NCBI GenBank assembly: GCA_018666775.1
Contig: JABIXC010000002.1
Location: forward strand, 54,097-118,096
Length of the DNA stretch: 64,000 nucleotides
Source of the DNA: Rhodospirillales bacterium
Lineage (GTDB): Bacteria; Pseudomonadota; Alphaproteobacteria; SMXQ01
Reading direction: 5' to 3'
Below the pieces are notes generated by a model. That model had not been told where the DNA came from and ran no database searches. It worked only from the letters and a program-made list of their open reading frames with translations. Positions 29,715 to 39,354 of this stretch are shown here, piece by piece. Numbering within the stretch: the stretch's first letter is position 1; the number at the start of each line of letters is the position of its first letter. Both the position numbers and the translations under genes were made by a program.

Positions 29715-32700
29715 ATGCACACGCGACTAAGATATGCACGGTGCCTTGTTATTGCCCTGATGGGCCTTTCAGCATTTGCGGTCCCCCAAACCAGTTTCGC
29801 CCAAACACCAAGCCCAAAAGCCCTTGAGCATAATTCGCGCAACATTATTGCAGCCATCCCCCGTTCATGGCCACCAGACTACAGCGTGGACAATTATGGC
29901 AATCCCAGTGGCTTCGCCATAGACATCATGAATGCTGTCGCGGATCAGATCGGGTATTCCGTTGAATACCGGATCGCACCGAATTTCCCCGAAGCCACCA
30001 AAATGTTTGATGCCGGCAAGGCCGATGTTATCCCCCTTGGGGGCATCACGGCCGAACGTCTGAAAACGTCCACTTTCACCGCTCCTGTGGAAACATTTCA
30101 TCTCTCTATTATCACCCGTAAAAGTACCCATAATTTAAACCGCCAGGATAGGTTTCGGGGCCTTCGAATTGGCGTTGTCAGAAATAATATCGGCGAAAAA
30201 TTCATGAACAAACACAAGGATGCCATCCTTGTCGTTCACGAAGACATTCAAAAAGCCCTGTTCAGCCTTTTATCGGGGCGTGAAGAAGCCATTATTTTTC
30301 CACGTTCCGTCATCATGCGTCTTGCCCACCAAATTGGTGTCGATGGCCAGATCAAGGTATCGGGACCACCATTGCTGGAAATCAAACGCGCCATCCGCAT
30401 TCATAATCGTCGGCCCGAGCTAGCAAAAGTTTTGGTCCCGGTGGTTGAAAATTTTGTCCACTCCCCCCAATACCACCAGATTTACCTGAAATGGTACGGC
30501 ACCAATCAGGTTTTCTGGACCGCAGAACATATTGGATGGGCCGTGGGGGCGATCATAATTGGGGTTTTGGTTTTGATGGCCGGATGGCGTTACGCATCGG
30601 TCTTTATCCTGAATAAGGAACTTCGTAATGCCATTGCATTACGGGAACAGGCAGAAAAGCAAAGTACGGATCAAACCAGAATTCTGAAAACAACCATCGA
30701 TGCCATGGCCCAGGGGTTTGTTGCCTATGATGCCGATTTAAGGCTGATTTCATTCAATCAACGGTTCGAAAAACAATTCAACTTTCCAAAAGGGTTCCTT
30801 CACCTTGGCCTTTACCTTGAAGACGTGATTCGCAAAACCGGCCCGCATAATTTTAGTGGCCAAGGCAATGACAATGACAAAGTCATCCGGCACCTGGCGC
30901 GTGCCAAAGAGCCTGTTGAGCGCACCGGAGAACGCGAAACCGATGCGGGGATCACTTATGTCTATCACCGGACCCCCTTACCTAATGGCGGGTTTGTTAC
31001 CACCTACACAGACATTACCGAACGCAAACAGACGGAACGTGCGCTTCAGGAAAGCGAAGAACGCTTTCGCAAAGCCTTTGATAATGCCCGTGTCGGGATC
31101 GCAATCAGAAACCTTCGTGATGACACCCTTACCGTCAACCCGGCGCTTGTAAATATCTTGGGATATTCTGCCGCTGAAATGAAGCGCATGCGGATGAGAG
31201 ACATTACGTTGCCCGAAGACTGGTCACAACATACTCTCGAACGTGAAACCCTGATGGCTAAAGGGACAATCAGATACCAAAGTACCATGCGTTATATGCG
31301 CAAGGATGAATCCATTGCCTGGATCATTAATGATCGATCTATGGTCAATGATGATGAAGGAAACCCGCTTTACGTTATCAACGTGAACCAGGATGTCACA
31401 GAGCAAAAACTGGCCGAAGAAGAAGCGGTAGCGAAAAACCTGTTGCTGGAAACCACCATGGGCACCATGGCCCAGGGCCTGGCTGTTTATGATGCCGACC
31501 TTCATTTAATTCGGTTTAACGATCATGTCGGCGAAATTCTTGGCCTGCCCAAAGGGTTTCTGTACGAAGGCATGCCAATGGAAGAAATCCTTCGGGAACG
31601 CAAAAAAATGGGCCAATACGAAGGCCGCGACATAGAAAAAATCGTTCATGATCATTACGATGTTCTGGGTGGGGATACCTTTCTGGAACGGACCGCGGAA
31701 CGCAGAACGAACCACAAAGGCACTGTCTTCATTACCCATCACAAACGGATGCCCGGCAATGTTCTGGTCACCACCCTCACAGATATAACCGATCTGGCCA
31801 AGGCCGAAGGAATTGCCGCTGAAAAATCAGCACTTCTGAGCACAACCTTCAACAATGTTGATCAGGGAATTTCGGTATACAATTCGCAGTTGGAACTTGT
31901 TGCCTACAATCAGCGCTTTGTTGATTTGGGTGAGTTTCCACAAGACATGATAAAACTGGGTAAAAATTATGAAGACTTGATTCGTTTCAGTGCGGCTCGA
32001 AACGGGCTTAGCCCTTCTGAAATTGACCAACAGGTTAGAGATCGGCTGGAAAGTATCCAGAAATGTGAAAAATATGAAAATGAAATCACCCACAATTCCA
32101 CTGGCACAACCATTCTGATTCATCGCACCACCATGCCCGGTGGTGGTTTCACAATCACCTTCACTGATGTCACGGAAAGAAAGGTGGCAGAGGAAAAAAT
32201 TCGGATTGCCATGGAAGACGCCGAATATGCCAACCGCACCAAAAGTGAATTTCTAGCCAACATGAGCCATGAATTGCGCACGCCGCTCAATGCGGTTATC
32301 GGTTTTTCAGACATCATGAAAAATGGCAGTTTTGGGCCTCTTGGAAACGAAAAATATCTGGAATATGCAGAGGACATTCACAATTCAGGTCAACACCTAC
32401 TTAGCCTCATTAACGACATTTTGGATCTTTCAAAGGTTGAAGCTGGCAAGATGGACATCAGCGAAGAAACATTTGATCCAATGGTGGTTATACAGTCTTG
32501 CCTGAAAATGATGCGAGGCCAGGCCCGCAACGGCGGACTCCATCTTGGCCTTGAGAACCCGGATACCGCTATTGCCCTTTATGCCGATCAACGAAAATTC
32601 AAACAGATCATCCTTAACCTGCTTTCCAATGCCATAAAATTTACCCAGCGCGGTGGCCACATTACCGTCAAGGTATGGGCACAAACCCACAATGGTTATA

Positions 32701-32975
32701 TTGTTCAGGTCATTGATAACGGGAATGGCATCCCTGCTGAAGATATCCCCCGGGTATTACAGCCATTCACCCAGATCGAAAGCCTTTTGAACCGTCGACA
32801 TCAGGGCACCGGGCTGGGACTTCCCCTGACCAAGCAGTTGATTGAGCTACAAGGCGGCACATTGGATATCCAAAGCGAAGTTGGCGTCGGCACGATTGTC
32901 TCCGTGCGCTTTCCAAAAGACCGCATCGTTCCAGATGCAAATACAGAAAGCATGCGACACCCTCCGGTCGCATAA
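29715..32975 (+). CDS. Sensor histidine kinase with periplasmic amino-acid-binding-type domain and PAS array
   Basis: The ATG at 29715 is preferred because it gives a clean signal peptide (MHTRLRYARCLVIALMGLS, cleavage after about residue 30); an earlier in-frame start adds ten polar residues. Order: SBP_bac_3 domain (about 37-265), one membrane span (about 278-300), four PAS domains (three of the PAS_7 type with MAQG-type starts, and one general PAS with LGYSAAEMKRM), HisKA with FLANMSHELRTPLNAVIG near 845, and HATPase with GTGLGLPLTKQ near 1050. There is no receiver, so it signals to a separate regulator. The binding domain suggests sensing of a small solute in the periplasm. Total 1086 residues. 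Confidence 0.9.
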   Translation: MHTRLRYARCLVIALMGLSAFAVPQTSFAQTPSPKALEHNSRNIIAAIPRSWPPDYSVDNYGNPSGFAIDIMNAVADQIGYSVEYRIAPNFPEATKMFDAGKADVIPLGGITAERLKTSTFTAPVETFHLSIITRKSTHNLNRQDRFRGLRIGVVRNNIGEKFMNKHKDAILVVHEDIQKALFSLLSGREEAIIFPRSVIMRLAHQIGVDGQIKVSGPPLLEIKRAIRIHNRRPELAKVLVPVVENFVHSPQYHQIYLKWYGTNQVFWTAEHIGWAVGAIIIGVLVLMAGWRYASVFILNKELRNAIALREQAEKQSTDQTRILKTTIDAMAQGFVAYDADLRLISFNQRFEKQFNFPKGFLHLGLYLEDVIRKTGPHNFSGQGNDNDKVIRHLARAKEPVERTGERETDAGITYVYHRTPLPNGGFVTTYTDITERKQTERALQESEERFRKAFDNARVGIAIRNLRDDTLTVNPALVNILGYSAAEMKRMRMRDITLPEDWSQHTLERETLMAKGTIRYQSTMRYMRKDESIAWIINDRSMVNDDEGNPLYVINVNQDVTEQKLAEEEAVAKNLLLETTMGTMAQGLAVYDADLHLIRFNDHVGEILGLPKGFLYEGMPMEEILRERKKMGQYEGRDIEKIVHDHYDVLGGDTFLERTAERRTNHKGTVFITHHKRMPGNVLVTTLTDITDLAKAEGIAAEKSALLSTTFNNVDQGISVYNSQLELVAYNQRFVDLGEFPQDMIKLGKNYEDLIRFSAARNGLSPSEIDQQVRDRLESIQKCEKYENEITHNSTGTTILIHRTTMPGGGFTITFTDVTERKVAEEKIRIAMEDAEYANRTKSEFLANMSHELRTPLNAVIGFSDIMKNGSFGPLGNEKYLEYAEDIHNSGQHLLSLINDILDLSKVEAGKMDISEETFDPMVVIQSCLKMMRGQARNGGLHLGLENPDTAIALYADQRKFKQIILNLLSNAIKFTQRGGHITVKVWAQTHNGYIVQVIDNGNGIPAEDIPRVLQPFTQIESLLNRRHQGTGLGLPLTKQLIELQGGTLDIQSEVGVGTIVSVRFPKDRIVPDANTESMRHPPVA

Positions 32976-33010
32976 ACGATCGCCCGCACACTATTCAGTG
33001 TTGCCACTGC

Positions 33011-33400
33011 CTACATATAACGCAGCAGCGTTTTCATCTTTTTTTCAAAATCCTGAGGCGAAAAGGGTTTCGCAATATAGGCATTTACGCCAAGGTCCCG
33101 GGCTTCGGTAACAGATTTAATATCTGATCGGCCCGTCACCATCATAAAGGGCATGTCTGGTGCAATGACACGCACCTGTTTCAAAAGTTCTAAGCCGGAC
33201 ATGCGGGGCATTTGCCAATCACAAATGATCAGGTCCACCATATCGATCTCAACACCCAAAAAGTCGAGGGCAGAGCGGCCGTCATTGGCGGTAAAAACCT
33301 GATTGACCCCCATGCCGGAAAGAATCACTTCAACAAACCTTCTGGCCTGTGAAACATCATCCACAAGCAGAACATTTATATCATCAATACTTTTTGCCAT
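33011..33400 (-). CDS. Single-domain CheY-like response regulator
   Basis: 129 residues forming one receiver: acidic pair in VLLVDDVSQAR, phosphoacceptor Asp in LIICDWQMPRMSG, Thr in MMVTGRSD, Lys in YIAKPFSPQDF. There is no output domain. It lies 24 bp downstream of the hybrid kinase on the same strand, and convergent with the binding-protein kinase at 29715-32975; either could phosphorylate it. The kinase upstream, with its Hpt domain, is the more likely partner. Confidence 0.93.
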   Translation of the reverse strand: MAKSIDDINVLLVDDVSQARRFVEVILSGMGVNQVFTANDGRSALDFLGVEIDMVDLIICDWQMPRMSGLELLKQVRVIAPDMPFMMVTGRSDIKSVTEARDLGVNAYIAKPFSPQDFEKKMKTLLRYM

Positions 33401-33424
33401 TTTATTAGCCCCCTGAACATTCCA

Positions 33425-35764
33425 TCACCTAGCGGTTTTGGCCTGCCCCATTTCCCCACATCCGTAGCGGCTATTCAATTCCGCTATGGCCTCCGTTATC
33501 GCTTCTTCAAGAACTGAAATCAAGGCGAGAGACTCTGTTTCATCTCCCACACCAGCACTGGCTTCAATTTTGCTGGCAATAAAATGTACCCGCATCAAAC
33601 CAAGGTTGCCACACGTGCCCTTAAGACTGTGGGCAATATCCTTTAATGCAACCATATCCAATGTTCTTGCCGCTGCATTGATGTCAACGATCCCCTGTTC
33701 AGCAGAAACAACCTGCGAGCTCACAAGGTCCATAAATTTGTCTTCAGGCAAAAAGGATTGCCATTGCCCGATCACCTCAAAATCCAGAATTTTATTGTCT
33801 TCCAGACATTGTGCTTCTGTCTCGTCCGAACCAACATCCATTAAAACATCAAAATCATCCTCTTCCACACCATCGTTGATCCCCTCTGGGGTCTCAACAT
33901 CACGATAGTGTTGAATGAGTGCGATCAGTTTGTTTCGATCAATTGGTTTGGGAAGATAATCATTCATCCCAGATTCCAGAAACCGTTCCCGGTCTCCCTT
34001 TATGACATTGGCCGTCACTGCAATGATTGGCACCTTTTGATTTAGCCCGGGCTCTGACCTGATTTTCAAAGTCGCCTCAATTCCATCCATTTCTGGCATG
34101 GAAATATCCATTAAAACCAGGTCGTAGGATGCCAATTCAAGGGCATCAATGGCCTTAACCCCATTGTCTGCAACATCATATTTACAACCCAGCTGTTCCA
34201 AAATTGCAGTGATCAAAATTTGATTGGTAATATTGTCTTCCACCACCAAGATATGGTTTTTGGCCATATCCATTTTATTCTGGCTTGTGGCCATTGCCGT
34301 ATGGCTGCCGCCATCCATTTCATCCCCACGGGGTGCCCCCAAACGCACCGCAAACCAGAAGGTCGACCCTTCACCAAGGCAACTTCTGGCACCGATATCA
34401 CCGCCCATCACTTGAGCCAGGTTTTTTGAAATAGCAAGGCCAAGTCCGGTGCCACCAAACCGTCGGGTTGTTGAACTGTCTGCCTGGGTAAATTTTTCGA
34501 ATAAACTTTCGATCTTATCCTCAGCAATGCCAATGCCGGTGTCGATCACTTCGAACATAATTTTTTGATCAACACTGTAGGGCCTATCCAGCCCAATTTT
34601 AAGGGTGATGGAACCATTTTCAGTGAACTTGATCGCATTCCCAACAAGGTTCATAAGAATTTGTCGAAGGCGGGTGGGATCACCGGAATAAATGTCACCA
34701 ATTTCCGGGGCCACCTGCAAATGCAATTGAATGTTCCTGTCCTTGGCTGGAACCTTTTGAAGATTGATGACACTTTTCAGGGTTTCATTCAGCGAAAAAT
34801 CAATCTCTTCCAGTTCAAACTGGCCCGCCTCCAGTTTCGAGAAGTCCAAAACATCATTCACAATACCCAGCAATGCTTTCGCTGCATCTTGGGCCGAATT
34901 GACATAAAGCGTCTGTTTGTCATCAAGGTTGGTATTCAGAAGAACATCATTCATCCCAATCATGCCATTCATGGGCGTGCGAATTTCATGGCTCATGATG
35001 GCAAGAAAATCCGACTTGCTCTTATTGGCGGCCTCGGCTTCGTCGCGCGCCTGTTCCAGCGCACCTGCCATACGGGTCAATTCCTGTTTCTGAAGCTCAA
35101 GCTTTGATCTGGTGATTTCCAATTCATTGATACGACCACGCAATCTCGATTGCGATGTCTTCAAACGTTTTGTCACCACATTCAGCGCCCCAAGGGGGAA
35201 TTGCCGCAAGCCAAGAAAAATCCCGATGCCCAGAACAAATGCAAAAAGGAAAATCCAGCCCAATGGGATCAAGGATGGTCTCAAGCTATCTGTGATGGTC
35301 AGTGTTGCAACGAGGCTCTTACCATTAAAAATACCCACTTGATGGGAAACAGTTGGCCATTCAGGCTTGCTGCCTGATTGCAAAATAGGAATGCCATCAA
35401 TTCCGAAAATACTGATCTCACCTTGCTGCCTGTCCATGGCACCAAGGTTTTGAATTTGACTCTGCGTTCCCCATTGGTGCGGCGCAGAAGCGACCAATCG
35501 TGACACCCTGCCTGCAACTTCTTTGGCTTCAATATTCAGGATGCTGGTTTTGTGGTGATACGCATTAAGGGCAAAGAAAAATGGAATTGATAACGCAATG
35601 ATCAATGCCCCAAGCATGGCGATCAGGGTGATGGTCGTCTTCAAGGTTTGAATTTCGGAAACATCAATGGAACCATCGGTACGGTCCGATGATTCTCTTT
35701 CCAATTCCCCTGATTGGGGCTCCATATAAGGCCCCAGCGTATCTCCAGCCATCTTTTCCTGCAT
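33425..35764 (-). CDS. Membrane-bound hybrid histidine kinase with receiver and Hpt domain
   Basis: 779 residues. Two membrane spans (about 40-68 and 168-188) flank a periplasmic region of about 100 residues. A coiled-coil linker, HisKA ([18 protein letters not shown] near 255), HATPase ([14 protein letters not shown]), a receiver ([11 protein letters not shown]; phosphoacceptor in [13 protein letters not shown]), and a C-terminal Hpt with phosphoaccepting His in [13 protein letters not shown] near 703 complete a full BarA/ArcB-type phosphorelay. The likely next acceptor is the CheY-like protein encoded 24 bp downstream. The signal is not evident. An alternative start further in is possible, since the N-terminal 35 residues are polar. 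Confidence 0.92.
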   Translation of the reverse strand: MQEKMAGDTLGPYMEPQSGELERESSDRTDGSIDVSEIQTLKTTITLIAMLGALIIALSIPFFFALNAYHHKTSILNIEAKEVAGRVSRLVASAPHQWGTQSQIQNLGAMDRQQGEISIFGIDGIPILQSGSKPEWPTVSHQVGIFNGKSLVATLTITDSLRPSLIPLGWIFLFAFVLGIGIFLGLRQFPLGALNVVTKRLKTSQSRLRGRINELEITRSKLELQKQELTRMAGALEQARDEAEAANKSKSDFLAIMSHEIRTPMNGMIGMNDVLLNTNLDDKQTLYVNSAQDAAKALLGIVNDVLDFSKLEAGQFELEEIDFSLNETLKSVINLQKVPAKDRNIQLHLQVAPEIGDIYSGDPTRLRQILMNLVGNAIKFTENGSITLKIGLDRPYSVDQKIMFEVIDTGIGIAEDKIESLFEKFTQADSSTTRRFGGTGLGLAISKNLAQVMGGDIGARSCLGEGSTFWFAVRLGAPRGDEMDGGSHTAMATSQNKMDMAKNHILVVEDNITNQILITAILEQLGCKYDVADNGVKAIDALELASYDLVLMDISMPEMDGIEATLKIRSEPGLNQKVPIIAVTANVIKGDRERFLESGMNDYLPKPIDRNKLIALIQHYRDVETPEGINDGVEEDDFDVLMDVGSDETEAQCLEDNKILDFEVIGQWQSFLPEDKFMDLVSSQVVSAEQGIVDINAAARTLDMVALKDIAHSLKGTCGNLGLMRVHFIASKIEASAGVGDETESLALISVLEEAITEAIAELNSRYGCGEMGQAKTAR

Positions 35765-36045
35765 TCAGGCCCCCAGCCGAACCTATGTCCGAAGGGATAT
35801 CCCCACTAATCCGGTGAATTTATGGCTTCAGGCTAACCATCCGGAGTTAAAAGAGTATTAGGCTTAAAAAATGGTGTTTGTTGACGAAACGGGTGAATTT
35901 CCCGAAATTCACTAAAGACATCGTGATATTTAAAATCTCTTTGTTTTTAAAGGGTTTTTCTGGACAGCCCTGTGGCCTTACACTGATAATCAGAGGACAA
36001 TAATTAACGTGTTTGTTTCAAATTTCTATTTCATTGGGGAAAACC

Positions 36046-37026
36046 ATGGCCGACCTGAATCTTGATATTGCCATCAGCGATTATGATCATGTTCGCGACT
36101 TTACCGATGGCAAGGTCAAAGCACCGGGGATCAGCCTCAACCATTTTGATCTTCCTGTAGAAGATATCTTTGAACGGTTTACCAACACCCGCGAATGGCA
36201 CGTCTCTGAAATGTCTATGGCGCGCTACGTCTCCCTGATATCCCAGGGCGCAGACAATCTTTCCGGCATTCCTGTCTTTCCGTCACGGTTCTTTCGCCAA
36301 CATGCTGTTTATGTTGCCTCTGATGGGAACATTGATAAACCCGAAGATCTGGCCGGGAAAAAAGTCGGCATCCCGGAATGGGTCCAAACTGCAGTGGTCT
36401 ATACACGGGCATGGCTGATGCACGACATCGGCATTCCACTCAACGACATCGAATGGGTGCGCGCTGGAATCAACAGCCTTGCCAACTGGAGCCAGATCAA
36501 ACCGGTTCTACCCCAGGGCATTCGTTACACAGAAATCAATGACCGTTCCCTCATGGACATGCTGATTGACGGCGAGCTTGATGCCGTCATCTGCGCCCAC
36601 CCCCCGGACCTGTTTCAAGCAGGCGATCCACGGATACGGCGGTTGGTAGAAAATTTTCGGGCCGTGGAAGAAGGTTATTGGGAAAAGCATCGCATTTTCC
36701 CAATCATGCACACTGTTGCCATTCGGGGCGACACCTACAATCAGGACCCCTGGATCGGTCCGGCCCTGTTCGAGGCCCTGAGTGAAGCCAAAAACCGCAG
36801 TCTGGCCCGCGCCCTTGATGGCAATATATGCCGCTTCCCCATTCCCTGGTGTTTCGATTATGCAGAAAAATCAAAGGCAATGTTTGGTGATGATTTCTGG
36901 CCCTATGGCATTGAGGCCAACCGCACAACCCTTGAAGCCTTTTTACAGTTCTGCAACGAACAAGGGGTGACACACCGCAAAGTGAACGTTGAAGAAATGT
37001 ACCCGGAAAATGTCAGAAAACTTTAA
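36046..37026 (+). CDS. 4,5-dihydroxyphthalate decarboxylase-like / periplasmic-binding-fold protein
   Basis: The ATG at 36046 follows TTGGGGA by 6 bp and gives 326 residues; an upstream in-frame TTG adds 11 residues. The sequence (ISDYDHVRDFTDGKV, EMSMARYVSLIS, IPVFPSRFFRQHAVYV, GKKVGIPEWVQTA, DAVICAHPP) matches proteins annotated as 4,5-dihydroxyphthalate decarboxylase, a group with a substrate-binding-protein fold. There is no signal peptide, so it is probably cytosolic. Most family members are uncharacterised, and no phthalate genes are adjacent, so the activity is uncertain. The gene converges with pssA. Confidence 0.75.
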   Translation: MADLNLDIAISDYDHVRDFTDGKVKAPGISLNHFDLPVEDIFERFTNTREWHVSEMSMARYVSLISQGADNLSGIPVFPSRFFRQHAVYVASDGNIDKPEDLAGKKVGIPEWVQTAVVYTRAWLMHDIGIPLNDIEWVRAGINSLANWSQIKPVLPQGIRYTEINDRSLMDMLIDGELDAVICAHPPDLFQAGDPRIRRLVENFRAVEEGYWEKHRIFPIMHTVAIRGDTYNQDPWIGPALFEALSEAKNRSLARALDGNICRFPIPWCFDYAEKSKAMFGDDFWPYGIEANRTTLEAFLQFCNEQGVTHRKVNVEEMYPENVRKL

Positions 37027-37029
37027 GGG

Positions 37030-37920
37030 TTAATCCTTGCCTTCTGAACTTCCATCCGCTTTTTCATCAAACATGAAGTCACCCTCACCAGCTTCGCCCC
37101 CGTTATCACCATCGCTCAACGGTGATCCCGGTTGTTCAAGATCGCTGGTCGCCTTGTGACGGGCATGGGACCTGACTGAAAATGGAATCGTCACAAGATA
37201 CGTGATCAAGACCACCGACAGCGTGATCCACGTTTCTGTCACCAGCAAGGCTGCGACCAGACCGACTAAAAGCAGGAAAGGCAGCACATAACGGTGGGGC
37301 ACCTGAATGCGTTTGAAAGAATATGTTGGTAGCTGGCTGATCATCAAATAGCCCACCAGTATCGCCACCATTCCGTTGACCACGGGAGACGCTAAAAAAT
37401 TGGCCCCTGTTTCCAAATGCAGCAACATGGGTAACAAAAGCAATCCACCGCCAGCGGGGGCCGGAACACCTGTGAAATAATTAGAGGCCCAAGATGGCTG
37501 GTTCGATCCCTCAAGCTTGGTATTGAACCGCGCGAGCCTGAGCGCCACACACACGGCAAACACCAAGGCAATCACCCAACCAAGGCCTTTCAAACTTTGA
37601 AGGCTCCAAAGGAACACGACCATCGCAGGTGCCACACCAAAGCTGACAAAATCAGATAACGAATCCAGTTCCGCCCCGAATTTTGTTGCGCCACCAAGCA
37701 GCCTGGCCACCCGACCATCAAGGGTGTCCAGAATTGCCGATACTAAAATGGCCAGCGCCGCCATGTTCCACTGGCCCTGAAATCCATAACGAATGGCCGT
37801 CAGCCCGGCGCAAAGCGCCAGCACCGTCAAAATATTGGGAATAAGGCGATTAAAAGGGAGTGCTTTCAATCGTTGCCCTTGGCGTGCTGCGGCCGGACGC
37901 AATCGAGGTTTTCGTGTCAT
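37030..37920 (-). CDS. pssA: CDP-diacylglycerol-serine O-phosphatidyltransferase
   Basis: 296 residues, about seven membrane spans, with the CDP-alcohol phosphotransferase motif DTLDGRVARLLGG followed by GAELDSLSDFVSFG, which contains all the catalytic Asp residues. It makes phosphatidylserine from CDP-diacylglycerol and serine in the inner membrane. Psd is encoded upstream and overlaps by four bases, so the two steps to phosphatidylethanolamine are coupled. A hydrophilic acidic tail of about 45 residues is extra compared with short family members. Confidence 0.95.
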   Translation of the reverse strand: MTRKPRLRPAAARQGQRLKALPFNRLIPNILTVLALCAGLTAIRYGFQGQWNMAALAILVSAILDTLDGRVARLLGGATKFGAELDSLSDFVSFGVAPAMVVFLWSLQSLKGLGWVIALVFAVCVALRLARFNTKLEGSNQPSWASNYFTGVPAPAGGGLLLLPMLLHLETGANFLASPVVNGMVAILVGYLMISQLPTYSFKRIQVPHRYVLPFLLLVGLVAALLVTETWITLSVVLITYLVTIPFSVRSHARHKATSDLEQPGSPLSDGDNGGEAGEGDFMFDEKADGSSEGKD

Positions 37921-38585
37921 GATACCGCATTCCCTTTTTTATGATCCCCCGAAATGGCAATAACCGTTTCCCCTGCCACCATGGACTGGCCTTCGGTCAG
38001 CTTTGGCTCCATCCCATCAGGAAGATAGACATCCAACCTGCTTCCAAAACGGATCAGGCCAAACCTTGCACCGGCCTGGACATCATTGCCCACCGTTAAG
38101 GTTGAACGAATACGCCTGGCGATCAAACCTGCAATCTGTACAAAGACAATATCATCCCCATTAAGCGTTTTCATGCGCACGGACTGGCGTTCGTTATGAA
38201 TGCTGGCCTTGTCAAAAGAAGCATTGAAAAAACGCCCAGCACGATAGTGGACAACTTCGACCTTGCCGTCTGCGGGAACCCTGTTCACATGCACGTTAAA
38301 AACATTCATGAAAATGCTGACCCGGGTCAATGGCTCAGACCCCATCCCCATCTCTTCTGGTGGGGGTGCCTTGACAATAGGCAAAAGTTTTCCATCTGCC
38401 GGTGAAATAATAGCCCCCGGAATATCCGGTGGGAAACGGTCAGGATCACGGAAGAACCAGATGCTCCACAGGGCAATGATACCCCCTGGAAAGCCCAACG
38501 GAGGCCAAGCCCACCATGCCAGGGCTGCCACGGCAACAAATCCGGCGATTATCGGTAATCCTTCACGATGAACGGCAATGCGCAT
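37917..38585 (-). CDS. psd: Phosphatidylserine decarboxylase proenzyme
   Basis: The ATG at 38585 (MRIAVHREGLPII) is preferred; an earlier in-frame start adds 20 unrelated residues. The 222-residue length is that of the short Psd type common in alphaproteobacteria. Two N-terminal membrane helices are followed by SPADGKLLPI and the autocleavage site RFGSR, where the Ser becomes the pyruvoyl cofactor. It converts phosphatidylserine to phosphatidylethanolamine. It overlaps pssA (ATGA). Confidence 0.94.
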   Translation of the reverse strand: MRIAVHREGLPIIAGFVAVAALAWWAWPPLGFPGGIIALWSIWFFRDPDRFPPDIPGAIISPADGKLLPIVKAPPPEEMGMGSEPLTRVSIFMNVFNVHVNRVPADGKVEVVHYRAGRFFNASFDKASIHNERQSVRMKTLNGDDIVFVQIAGLIARRIRSTLTVGNDVQAGARFGLIRFGSRLDVYLPDGMEPKLTEGQSMVAGETVIAISGDHKKGNAVS

Positions 38586-38776
38586 TTTAATTCCAGTAAT
38601 AATAAAAATCCAAACCCGGCCCTTACCCACAAAAGCTAAAAGCAAGGGATACTACCCGATCATCCATACATTGCGAAAGCATCGACTGTACAGATTTCAT
38701 ATGCCATCTCGTCATCTGGCCTAAAATAACGGTTCTGGCCATGGCGTTCTTTTACAAAGTTTACCGTTTATAAAGG

Positions 38777-39346
38777 ATGAATTTGCTAAGCATAGTCATG
38801 GATTCAATGCTGACTTCCAAAAGTACAACTGAGAACGGCTACACGACATTGCCTACGCTGACTGAGAGTGGCCAAATGCCGCATATTTTTTCAGGTAACG
38901 AGACCCCTGACGTTAAGAACGAAGCAAAATTATGTTTCGTCTACGGAGAACTTCCCGTTAACGGCGCTGTTAGCGCGAATGATGATGGCTTCGAGCTAAA
39001 ACTCACCATTACATTGGGAAACATTCCCTACTCTGTAGAATCTTCGGAAGAACGCAAAACCCTTTTGGATATTACTTACCGTCTGGGAAGGGCGACCGAT
39101 GATATGGTCATCATTGATCCCCACCAAATCATCACAGTGCAAAATAGCTGCACCCTGTCTGAAAAACTATCTGCTGTCACATTGGTGAGCGCCATCATTC
39201 GTTTGCTTACAGAAATGCGCCCGGCCCTGCTTGTCCTGTCTGATTACATGCCCGGATTATCTGAAATCCTTGGCCTTCAGGATAAAAATGAAGCAGATAC
39301 AGAAGCAGCGTTTACAGAGACTGACCCGGCTTCAGAAACATCCTGA
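38777..39346 (+). CDS. Hypothetical protein
   Basis: 189 residues, acidic, with no signal peptide or membrane span. The middle region (residues 45-170) looks like a mixed alpha/beta domain: FELKLTITLGNIPYS, then a polar helix, MVIIDPHQIITVQN, and an amphipathic C-terminal helix SAIIRLLTEMRPALLVLSDY. I do not recognise the family. AAAGG precedes the ATG, and the gene stands alone between psd (divergent) and the LysM gene (convergent, 8 bp away). An alternative start at 38798 is possible. Confidence 0.6.
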   Translation: MNLLSIVMDSMLTSKSTTENGYTTLPTLTESGQMPHIFSGNETPDVKNEAKLCFVYGELPVNGAVSANDDGFELKLTITLGNIPYSVESSEERKTLLDITYRLGRATDDMVIIDPHQIITVQNSCTLSEKLSAVTLVSAIIRLLTEMRPALLVLSDYMPGLSEILGLQDKNEADTEAAFTETDPASETS

Positions 39347-39354
39347 ACTAAATC

